A DNA stretch of 6,766 nt. Origin: an uncultured Eubacteriales bacterium (GTDB lineage: Bacteria; Bacillota; Clostridia; Oscillospirales; CAG-272). Positions 1 through 4,836 of this stretch are shown here, in pieces; within the stretch, counting starts at the first letter, position 1; every line of letters starts with the position of its first letter. A model generated the notes under the pieces. It did no database searches. It worked only from the letters and a program-made list of their open reading frames with translations, and was not told the DNA's origin. The stretch lies in the NCBI GenBank assembly GCA_934481515.1, contig CAKSPO010000062.1, forward strand, positions 1-6,766. The letters run 5' to 3'. The position numbers and the translations under genes are program-made.

Positions 1-1786
1 TGGAGCGGTAGACCTCCAGCGAATGCCGCGCCGCCTGCCGGATGGCATCCGGTTTTGCCATATAATCGTTCGGCATCTCGCGCGGTTCCTCCCGCTCCAG
101 AACGGTGGGGCGCATCCCCTCCCCGCACAGTTCTGTCAGTTTCCTTCGGTTGGCAACAATCCGTCCCTGCACCAGATTCATATTGACGCCGTCTGCCCAG
201 GTCGGATCGGAACCGCCGTTTTCCAAAAGGTCATCCCATCGGGCATAGTCCCGCTCCAGTTCCGCCGTGAGGGATTCGACCGTCGGTTCCTCCGAACGGT
301 GTTTTCTGCTTCTCCCGGGGGACGGTTTCGGCGGTGTGACAACCGGTTGCGGAACATACCCGATCCGCAGCTTATCATTGAGCGGGTTATCCCGCAGGCG
401 GCGCAGGAATGCCCCCGTTTCCAACTCCAGCGGAATGAGCGTGCCGTCGAACAGTTCCACACGCGCACCGTCCATTGCGGTGATCTCACACTCGTTTTTC
501 CCGATATACACGACAGTGCCGAGGTGAAGGTCATAATCCGGGACAGAAAAAGCCGACTCGCTTTGAGCCGGCTCGTTCTTCTGTTCGGTTATTTGGTCGG
601 TTTCCTGTCCGCTTACGCCTCGATCAGCTGATGCCGCACGATCTCCTCCGCCGACGCTTTGATGCTGTTCATCTCCTGCGTCCAGCGCATCGGATTCTCC
701 GCTTTCATCTGTTCGTTCACCCCTCGCTCCTTCGCCATCTGCTCGGTCATCAGCCGCACCTGATCCCGTGCTGTCCGGTCGATCCCCGAGAGGTGTTCCG
801 CCAGACGGTTCTCGGTCAATAAGGTCGTATAAGTTCCCCTCCGGTGCGCCATCAGATACGCCCTGCGCGCCATGCCGTATTTCCCGATCTCCGGGGCTTG
901 GCTCTCCGGCAGTCTCAGGTTCGGGAGCATCACCGTTCCCGCTTCCCGATAGGTCATTTTCATAGTTTCCATGATTCATTCCTCCGATTTCCTGTTTTTT
1001 CTCTGCACCCTCATGATACCCCATTTTCGTTTTTTCGTCAACTGTGCGGCGCTTTTCTGCTTTGACTACCTTTTCTACCTCCCGCAGACAGATTTCCGAG
1101 AGGTCTGCGGTGGCAGTGCCGAGGCAGTTGACCGTGTCCGGGGTACTGAATTCATACACGCCGTGGAGCGCTTCGGCGTCCACATAGGACGGCGCATGGT
1201 AGCCAGCACGGGTCAGGACGGTGAATGCCACGCTGTTTTTCAGGATGGGGAGAAAGCGAGCCCGCAGACTGTCCGCGTCGTACTCGGCAAGCAGACTTCC
1301 GTGCGTGACGGCGGCAAGGTTGTCGAGGTAATCTCCGAGCGAATCCTCGCAGAGGTTTCCGACAGCGGAGAGAACGGCGGCAGGAAAGGACCTTTTCTCC
1401 GACAGTTCCCCGAACCGGTTCTCCATCGCTTCGGTGATCGCCTGCTCCATTCCGTTCTCCATCGTCCAGAGTTCAAACGGACGGCGGCTGTGCGTGTCTG
1501 CGACATCGAAAACATGGGAAAGAACCGGTCGCCCGCCGTTGTCCCAGATGAGTGCGATGCCGTGTGCGCCACGGTTGACCCATCGGTCAAGACGGTTCCA
1601 GATGGCAATTTCGGCGCAGGCAACGGCGTCCGGCTTCTGCGCATAGATACACACCTGATCCGAAAACGGGTACTTATACTGCCACGCCGCCGTCCGCAGG
1701 AATGCCATCCAGTCCCGCTCGCTCCTGGTGACGGTTTTCACCGTTTGGCGGTACAGGTCGGTAATCAGGTCTGTTTTTCTTGACAT
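1..1786 (-). CDS. Large polyvalent protein (ArdC-N-like start), N-terminal 595 residues, 3' end outside window
   Basis: ATG at 1786 with AAGGGAG just upstream (spacing about 6). I checked every codon down to base 2 and found no stop, so at least 595 residues are encoded and the gene runs off the left edge. Residues about 20-96 resemble the ArdC N-terminal, ssDNA-binding antirestriction domain: RDWMAFLRTAAWQYKYPFSD, QVCIYAQKPDAVACAE, then W.RLDRWVNRGAHGIAL and HVFDVADT. Residues 100-245 are mainly helical, with SYVDAEALHGVYEFSTPD and a charged coil at the end. Residues 272-412 are a low-complexity linker that overlaps tnpV in another frame. Residues 416-478 form a small beta-rich module (YDLHLGTVVYIGKNECEI, then NPLNDKLRIGYVP). 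Residues 500-595 contain DPTWADGVNMNLVQGRI and NDYMAKPDAIRQAARHSLEV. I recognise this order from the very large proteins of Tn1549-like elements, which typically carry helicase and methyltransferase parts further downstream; those would be outside this window. Protection of transferred DNA is inference. Confidence 0.9.
   Translation of the reverse strand, partial: MSRKTDLITDLYRQTVKTVTRSERDWMAFLRTAAWQYKYPFSDQVCIYAQKPDAVACAEIAIWNRLDRWVNRGAHGIALIWDNGGRPVLSHVFDVADTHSRRPFELWTMENGMEQAITEAMENRFGELSEKRSFPAAVLSAVGNLCEDSLGDYLDNLAAVTHGSLLAEYDADSLRARFLPILKNSVAFTVLTRAGYHAPSYVDAEALHGVYEFSTPDTVNCLGTATADLSEICLREVEKVVKAEKRRTVDEKTKMGYHEGAEKKQEIGGMNHGNYENDLSGSGNGDAPEPETAGEPSPGDREIRHGAQGVSDGAPEGNLYDLIDREPSGGTPLGDRPDSTGSGAADDRADGEGARGERTDESGESDALDAGDEQHQSVGGGDRAASADRGVSGQETDQITEQKNEPAQSESAFSVPDYDLHLGTVVYIGKNECEITAMDGARVELFDGTLIPLELETGAFLRRLRDNPLNDKLRIGYVPQPVVTPPKPSPGRSRKHRSEEPTVESLTAELERDYARWDDLLENGGSDPTWADGVNMNLVQGRIVANRRKLTELCGEGMRPTVLEREEPREMPNDYMAKPDAIRQAARHSLEVYRS
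547..573 (-). terminator. Terminator-like hairpin inside the polyvalent gene, just after tnpV
   Basis: Read on the minus strand, AGCCGGCTC (573-565), loop AAAGC (564-560) and GAGTCGGCT (559-551) form a 9-bp stem with a single G-U pair, followed by TTTT and then C (550-546). It begins 39 bases after the tnpV stop. The form matches a Rho-independent terminator, although the U-tract is short and it lies within an open coding frame, so full termination would cut off the polyvalent gene. It could be a partial terminator, a pause site or chance in a GC-rich region. Confidence 0.35.
613..972 (-). CDS. tnpV: TnpV-family transposon protein, nested out of frame in the polyvalent gene
   Basis: A complete 119-residue gene, ATG at 972, TAA at 613, with GGAGG at 985-981 and spacing 8. 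The length is typical of TnpV. Family features in order: MTYREAGTVMLPNLRLPES (6-24), IGKYGMARRAYLMAHRR (29-45), a central region with LAEHLSGIDRTARDQV (57-72), KERGVNEQMKAENPMRW (81-97) and MNSIKASAEEIV ending in HQLIEA. TnpV was named from Tn4451-type clostridial transposons; its biochemical role is not established as far as I know. It is small, helical and probably cytosolic. All 360 bases also encode the linker of the polyvalent protein, with tnpV in the +1 frame on the same strand. ATGs at 963 and 957 are possible alternative starts, but only 972 has ideal spacing. Family similarity and the ribosome binding site both argue that this frame is translated. Confidence 0.85.
   Translation of the reverse strand: METMKMTYREAGTVMLPNLRLPESQAPEIGKYGMARRAYLMAHRRGTYTTLLTENRLAEHLSGIDRTARDQVRLMTEQMAKERGVNEQMKAENPMRWTQEMNSIKASAEEIVRHQLIEA
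981..985 (-). promoter_or_regulatory. Internal Shine-Dalgarno for nested tnpV
   Basis: GGAGG, preceded by C, lies 8 bases before the tnpV ATG at 972 and inside the polyvalent coding sequence, where it encodes part of a Gly-Gly-Met. The ATG at 979-977 in the polyvalent frame is only one base from the motif and too close to be used. The placement supports independent initiation of tnpV. Confidence 0.7.
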
Positions 1787-2596
1787 TTATCTCTCCCTTC
1801 CTCTCTCTTTGATCTTCTCATCCGGGAAGTGCCACCCATACACCTCCCCCACACGGTAGCCGAGCTTTTCGGTTACGCGGTCAATCTCCGTCTGCTTCGC
1901 GGTTCCGTCATACAGCTTCTCAAGCAGTTCGCCCCGCTCGTCCTCGGTGGCACCGTCCCGAAACCTGCGGAAGGTGTAGTGATTGCATCCGTCATGATGC
2001 CATTGAGAGGAGCAGAACTCCCCATCTTTGGTGACATACCACTCGGTGGAATCGTAACGGTACTGAAGGCAATCCGAAAGACTCCCGTCCGGAATCAGGG
2101 TATATCCGCTGTGCCGACCGTTCCACAAACCGAGGTCACAGATGACCAGAATATCCCCGTCCACCGGAATGTCCAGATTGGCGCGTTCGTCATCGAGATA
2201 GTTCGCGTTGGTTTCCACCATGCGCGTCTCGTATTCTTCCCGCGTCAGCCCCGGTTCCTCTGCGGAAAGGTCTTTGATCCAGTCCCGCAGGTTCAGGTCA
2301 TGATCCGACCAGACCGTCCGCTTTTCGGGAAGCGGCTCAACCGTTGCCCCCATGCGCTGAAGGGCTTCCGCCAGTTCGCAGATGTGGTAGCCGCGCCCGG
2401 CAAATACCAGATGGTAGTCGTCAAGGTAACGGCAGACCACTTCCCTGCGGGTGCCGTTCGCAGACAGCAGGACGCTTTCCCCGTCCCGGATGCGGAACTG
2501 TTCCCGATACTCCGGTGTGATAAACCGGATTTCCCGTGGGCTGTCCGGTTCCGTGACTGTCAGAACGCCGTATTGATCCCTGATCTCATATGCCAT
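1787..2596 (-). CDS. Conserved mobile-element protein, 269 aa, unknown function
   Basis: ATG start at 2596 with GGGAGG at 2609-2604, spacing 7, overlapping the upstream TGA. There are two recognisable parts. Residues about 23-90 carry IRFITPEYREQFRIRDG, then REVVCRYLDDYHLVFAGRGY and HICELAEALQRMGATVEPL. This 'CRYxDxxH....YHICxFAExMxxxG' pattern is familiar to me from accessory proteins of Tn1549-like elements. Residues about 147-212 carry GDILVICDLGLWNGRHSGY, SDCLQYRYDSTEWYV and HHDGCNHYTFR, a second conserved block that I recall from phage and element proteins ('IADLGLWNGRR.GY', then 'HHDGTNYY'). The middle (about 94-140) is acidic and helical. The C-terminus has VGEVYGWHFP (249-258), echoing the GSVYGW tail of the two preceding paralogues. 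The conserved Asp, His and His-His-Asp could suggest an active site, but I see no catalytic signature that I can name. The TAA stop directly abuts the ATG of the polyvalent gene. Confidence 0.88.
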   Translation of the reverse strand: MAYEIRDQYGVLTVTEPDSPREIRFITPEYREQFRIRDGESVLLSANGTRREVVCRYLDDYHLVFAGRGYHICELAEALQRMGATVEPLPEKRTVWSDHDLNLRDWIKDLSAEEPGLTREEYETRMVETNANYLDDERANLDIPVDGDILVICDLGLWNGRHSGYTLIPDGSLSDCLQYRYDSTEWYVTKDGEFCSSQWHHDGCNHYTFRRFRDGATEDERGELLEKLYDGTAKQTEIDRVTEKLGYRVGEVYGWHFPDEKIKERGRER

Positions 2597-3309
2597 CAGC
2601 GCACCTCCCGTTCCCGCTTTGCCCTGCCGATTTCATCGTACCGTTCGGGGAAAGCGGCAGGAACCATCCAACCGAACATGGAACCCGCTTTCATGGCTTC
2701 CGCCTGTGCGGGTGTCACGCCGATCTCGCGGTTCATCTCCGCCGCCTCCGACCGTCCCGTTTTCATGACCTTGATCGGGCAATATCCCATCTCCCCGAAG
2801 TCAATGCGGATGACCTCATTCGTAGTGGGGAGATAGCCATAGCAATACAGCGGCAAGCCCCGTTCCTTTGCCATCCGAGCGAACAGCTTCTCGCGGTCGT
2901 AGGCGTACACACAGAAATTATCCTCGCCGAGATTCGGCGTGCAACGGAAATAGAAGGCATAATCCCTTGTCAGATAGCGGAACTTCCAGAATCTACGGGA
3001 ATCCGTTCGTTTTTCCTCCCATTCCGGATGCGAGATACAGTTGTTGTAAAGCGCCGTGCGGCAGGAAAGCAGATTGTCCTTTTCCCGCAGGGTGTCAATC
3101 AACTTGCCGAATACCGCTTTGAAAAGTTCGTCGTTCCGATCTGCGCAGAGATGATCCGACCAACGGCTGTGAAACGCTTTACCTCCCCCGCCGAAATCTC
3201 CGCACAGATGCCCGATGCACCCCGTCTCCCGTGTTTCGTTCCGGTCTGTCAGGCAGAGACTTTCCTCTGCCGACAGGCGGCAGGGTTCAAAATAGATTTC
3301 TTCGCTCAA
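2596..3309 (-). CDS. Accessory protein paralogue B, 237 aa, unknown function (TTG start)
   Basis: The best start is TTG at 3309, overlapping the upstream TGA as TTGA, with AAAGGAG at 3326-3320 and a rather long spacing of 10. No in-frame ATG occurs until residue 146, which would delete most of the conserved part. N-terminal block: CIGHLCGDFGGGGKAF..RWSDH (31-53), resembling an 'IGHLRGDFG..GKEF..TW.DH' module that I recall from element-borne proteins. Central block: YAFYFRCTPNLGEDNFCVYA (117-136), GLPLYCYGYLPTTNEVIRI (151-169). Tail: EIGVTPAQAEAMKAGSMFGW (195-214). It matches paralogue A throughout the central block and tail but is clearly diverged, so the duplication is old. It is probably cytosolic; function is unknown. 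The basic C-terminus (GRAKREREVR) is shared in character with the neighbouring genes. TGA overlaps the next ATG (ATGA). Confidence 0.85.
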   Translation of the reverse strand: MSEEIYFEPCRLSAEESLCLTDRNETRETGCIGHLCGDFGGGGKAFHSRWSDHLCADRNDELFKAVFGKLIDTLREKDNLLSCRTALYNNCISHPEWEEKRTDSRRFWKFRYLTRDYAFYFRCTPNLGEDNFCVYAYDREKLFARMAKERGLPLYCYGYLPTTNEVIRIDFGEMGYCPIKVMKTGRSEAAEMNREIGVTPAQAEAMKAGSMFGWMVPAAFPERYDEIGRAKREREVR

Positions 3310-4007
3310 CGCTTCTTTTCTCCTTTCTGTTCTTCCATCGGAAAATAATGCCCGTCCTTGTCATAGTTCCGCACATCCGCCATCGGGGTATCCCAACCGT
3401 AGACAGACCCGTTTTCCATTGCGGCAACCTGTGCGGGAGTAACGCCAAGTTCCCCGTTCTGTTCTGTAGCATCCTTCCGGTTTTCAGTTGCGTTGCACCC
3501 ATACTGCGGAAAGAGTTCGTAGGAATCCTCACCGTAGCGAATCAGGATGCGCTCCCCTGTGAACGGCTGTACCCCGTAACAGCGTTCGGGCAAACCAACA
3601 CGCTCAGCAAGAGCGGTCATCAGGGTCGTGCGGTCATAGACAAACAACGAAAACTGCCTGCGGTCATTCCACGGGGTACAGGCAAGATACCACGCCAGAT
3701 TCTCGTTCAGGATACGGAATCCCCAGCACTCCCGACCGAACGCCATCGGAACATGGGATTTTCTGCGGTTGCGGCAATACCCCTCCATCTGCACCTTCCC
3801 GCAAAGGATGCGGCGGGCATCGGGACTGCACAGGAAATGCAGGACCTCCGCATACTCCGCCCGAACCGTTTCCGGCAGGTTTTCATCCGTCTGCAAGCCG
3901 CTCTCACAAAAGCAACCGCGCAGGAAGCCGAGAAATCCGATTGCCGGATCTCCGTCCTCCAAAAACAGGTCTTTTTCAGCCCACAGGACTGTCCGTTCCA
4001 GTTTCAC
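3306..4007 (-). CDS. Accessory protein paralogue A, 233 aa, unknown function (GTG start)
   Basis: Start is GTG at 4007 with a strong AAGGAGG at 4020-4014 and spacing 6; there is no ATG nearby. The protein is paralogous to the next gene. It has a weakly matching N-terminal block (AIGFLGFLRG at 22-31), a central block with FRILNENLAWYLACTP (97-112) and FSLFVYDRTTLM (119-130), then GLPERCYGVQPFTGERILI (138-156). Near the end is the tail ELGVTPAQVAAMENGSVYGW (186-205). I recall this architecture, especially the VTPAQ..AM..GS..GW tail, from hypothetical proteins of Firmicutes conjugative elements; no function is known to me. It has no signal peptide or membrane segment. Five cysteines lie in the first 110 residues (Cys32, Cys34, Cys60, Cys69, Cys78 by count), without a clear zinc-binding spacing. 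Its TGA overlaps the TTG start of the next gene. Confidence 0.85.
   Translation of the reverse strand: MKLERTVLWAEKDLFLEDGDPAIGFLGFLRGCFCESGLQTDENLPETVRAEYAEVLHFLCSPDARRILCGKVQMEGYCRNRRKSHVPMAFGRECWGFRILNENLAWYLACTPWNDRRQFSLFVYDRTTLMTALAERVGLPERCYGVQPFTGERILIRYGEDSYELFPQYGCNATENRKDATEQNGELGVTPAQVAAMENGSVYGWDTPMADVRNYDKDGHYFPMEEQKGEKKR
3320..3326 (-). promoter_or_regulatory. Shine-Dalgarno for the TTG-start gene
   Basis: AAAGGAG lies 10 bases before the TTG at 3309, within the 3' end of paralogue A. The weak start codon and long spacing suggest that translation depends on ribosomes ending at the overlapping TGA, which would keep paralogue B at or below the level of A. Confidence 0.5.
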
Positions 4008-4221
4008 GGTTATCCTCCTTTTCTTCGGTCAGAAACGAAAGCAGATCGTCTTTGCGCAATGCCTCCTGCAGCAGGCACACCGTTTCAAGGTCACCTCGGC
4101 TCAGGGTTCGGATGCGCAGAAGCTCATACATGGGCAGTCCGACAATATCCCGTTTGGTGTGATACCCGTTCTCCACCAGTTTGCGGAGAATGAGAATGTT
4201 GTGCGAATTGAGTTTTGCCAT
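3976..4221 (-). CDS. Small helical protein, 81 aa, unknown function
   Basis: The start is the ATG at 4221 with GGGAGG at 4234-4229, spacing 7. A longer reading from 4263 would begin well inside the upstream gene with no such signal. The first 65 residues are predominantly helical with regularly spaced leucines (NILILRKLVENGYHTKRDIV, then LLRIRTLSRGDLETVCLLQ). The tail, EEKEDNRETGTDSPVG, is polar and probably disordered. The pattern of two or three short helices, with a 'GYHTKRDIVGLP' turn and a 'TLSRGDLETV' helix start, fits a small helix-turn-helix or helix-hairpin-helix fold. I cannot assign a family and do not claim DNA binding. The gene overlaps the start of the next gene by 32 bases. Size, signal and packing argue that it is real. 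Confidence 0.75.
   Translation of the reverse strand: MAKLNSHNILILRKLVENGYHTKRDIVGLPMYELLRIRTLSRGDLETVCLLQEALRKDDLLSFLTEEKEDNRETGTDSPVG
4014..4020 (-). promoter_or_regulatory. Strong Shine-Dalgarno for the GTG-start gene
   Basis: AAGGAGG is a near-perfect anti-16S match, 6 bases before the GTG at 4007. It lies inside the 3' end of the 81-aa gene and fixes the GTG as the start. Confidence 0.75.
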
Positions 4222-4823
4222 TACCGTTCCTCCCGTTCGGTTTTTGTTTTTGGTGTCCTGCACGATGCAAGCGTTTTCTTTGCAAAGTCCGGCAGTCTAT
4301 CTTCGGGGACAATACCAAGAACATACGGTCGCTCGATCCGACAGACTGCCCCGCTGTAAAGGTTGGTACAATAGCAGGCGTGCCCCCGACTGTTCGCCTC
4401 CGCGCCGAAGCCACCCGTGACATAGTAAAGCTGATCGGACAGATCGCGGTAGCTGTCATCCAACGCATCCGGCTTCAGGGCAACCACTCTGCCCTTGATG
4501 CTCCTGTCATACGGAGCCGGCTCTACATCATCCTTTCCGAAACACGGGGCAACGGCATCCCCTTTGGCGCTTTTCTCTGCTTCCAGTCTGACGGCTTCTG
4601 CCCGGAGGTCCTCTGCGAACAGCTTCATGATCTCCTCGTATCGGTCTGAGCAAAGTGCATCCGTGTATTCCATCAGCAAACCGTTCTGTGTGCAGATACA
4701 TTTCATATACGGATTCTGTTCCTGCGGATTGTCGGATCTGGCATAAATCAGCCGCTTGTTACCAATCCACAGGGAAATCCGCACCGTGTACCCCGCAATG
4801 ATTTCTTTTTCTTCCTGTTCCAT
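4221..4823 (-). CDS. Conserved mobile-element accessory protein, 200 aa, unknown function
   Basis: The preferred start is the ATG at 4823. A GAGG at 4836-4833 lies 9 bases upstream, while the in-frame GTG at 4838 has no Shine-Dalgarno. The protein has an N-terminal beta-rich part (about 7-55, with an AGYTVRISLWIGNKRLIYA strand pair and a NPYMKC turn) and a helical stretch rich in Glu and Ala (about 61-88). A C-terminal part (about 108-182) contains KGRVVALKPDAL, VTGGFGAEANSRG and CTNLYSGAV. I recognise this last block (conserved GxVxxxKPExL, TGGFGxxxxxRGxAVYxTxLYSG) from hypothetical proteins of Tn1549-like and related Firmicutes elements, but cannot name the domain or its function. It is soluble, with no signal peptide. 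The TAA stop overlaps the ATG of the next gene by one base, so coupled translation is likely. Confidence 0.85.
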   Translation of the reverse strand: MEQEEKEIIAGYTVRISLWIGNKRLIYARSDNPQEQNPYMKCICTQNGLLMEYTDALCSDRYEEIMKLFAEDLRAEAVRLEAEKSAKGDAVAPCFGKDDVEPAPYDRSIKGRVVALKPDALDDSYRDLSDQLYYVTGGFGAEANSRGHACYCTNLYSGAVCRIERPYVLGIVPEDRLPDFAKKTLASCRTPKTKTEREER

Positions 4824-4832
4824 ATCCGTCTG

Positions 4833-4836
4833 CCTC
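4833..4836 (-). promoter_or_regulatory. Shine-Dalgarno that decides the start of the 200-aa gene
   Basis: GAGG lies 9 bases before the ATG at 4823. It overlaps the TGA stop of the B-repeat gene, so ribosomes finishing that gene are placed on this site. The alternative GTG at 4838 has AT-rich sequence without a purine block upstream, which is why the shorter protein is preferred. Confidence 0.6.

Noticed and set aside
61..66. TATAAT on the plus strand as a promoter -10 box
   Set aside because: No convincing -35 at the right distance and no plus-strand gene for it to drive.
178..534. Minus-strand open frame of 118 codons in the tnpV frame, downstream of tnpV
   Set aside because: Considered as a second nested gene, but its protein is Arg/Ser/Trp-rich frame noise with no conserved pattern, and the polyvalent frame here encodes recognisable domain sequence.
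23..631. Plus-strand open frame of 202 codons
   Set aside because: It is antisense to the polyvalent gene over its whole length, has no family resemblance and has an arbitrary start.
613..972. A frameshift error joining tnpV to the polyvalent gene as a fusion
   Set aside because: The polyvalent frame is open across the whole stretch, and its known domains continue in the same frame on both sides. tnpV has its own start, ribosome binding site and stop, so no frameshift is needed.
1240..1644. Minus-strand open frame of 134 codons
   Set aside because: Out-of-frame shadow of the polyvalent N-terminal region; Ser/Arg/Thr-rich with no family match.
971..1783. Plus-strand open frame of 270 codons
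   Set aside because: It is exactly antisense and codon-aligned to the start of the polyvalent gene, and exists only because that gene avoids TTA, CTA and TCA codons. The protein resembles no family and has no Shine-Dalgarno.
1829..2836. Plus-strand open frame of 335 codons, with similar ones at 2590-3348 and 3231-4193
   Set aside because: These are antisense shadows of the accessory genes. They cross the boundaries of the real genes, overlap each other, and give Pro/Arg-rich sequence with no recognisable domains.
4222..4263. Upstream ATG at 4263 as start of the 81-aa gene
   Set aside because: The 14 extra residues lie inside the 200-aa gene and have no ribosome binding site, while the ATG at 4221 has GGGAGG at ideal spacing.
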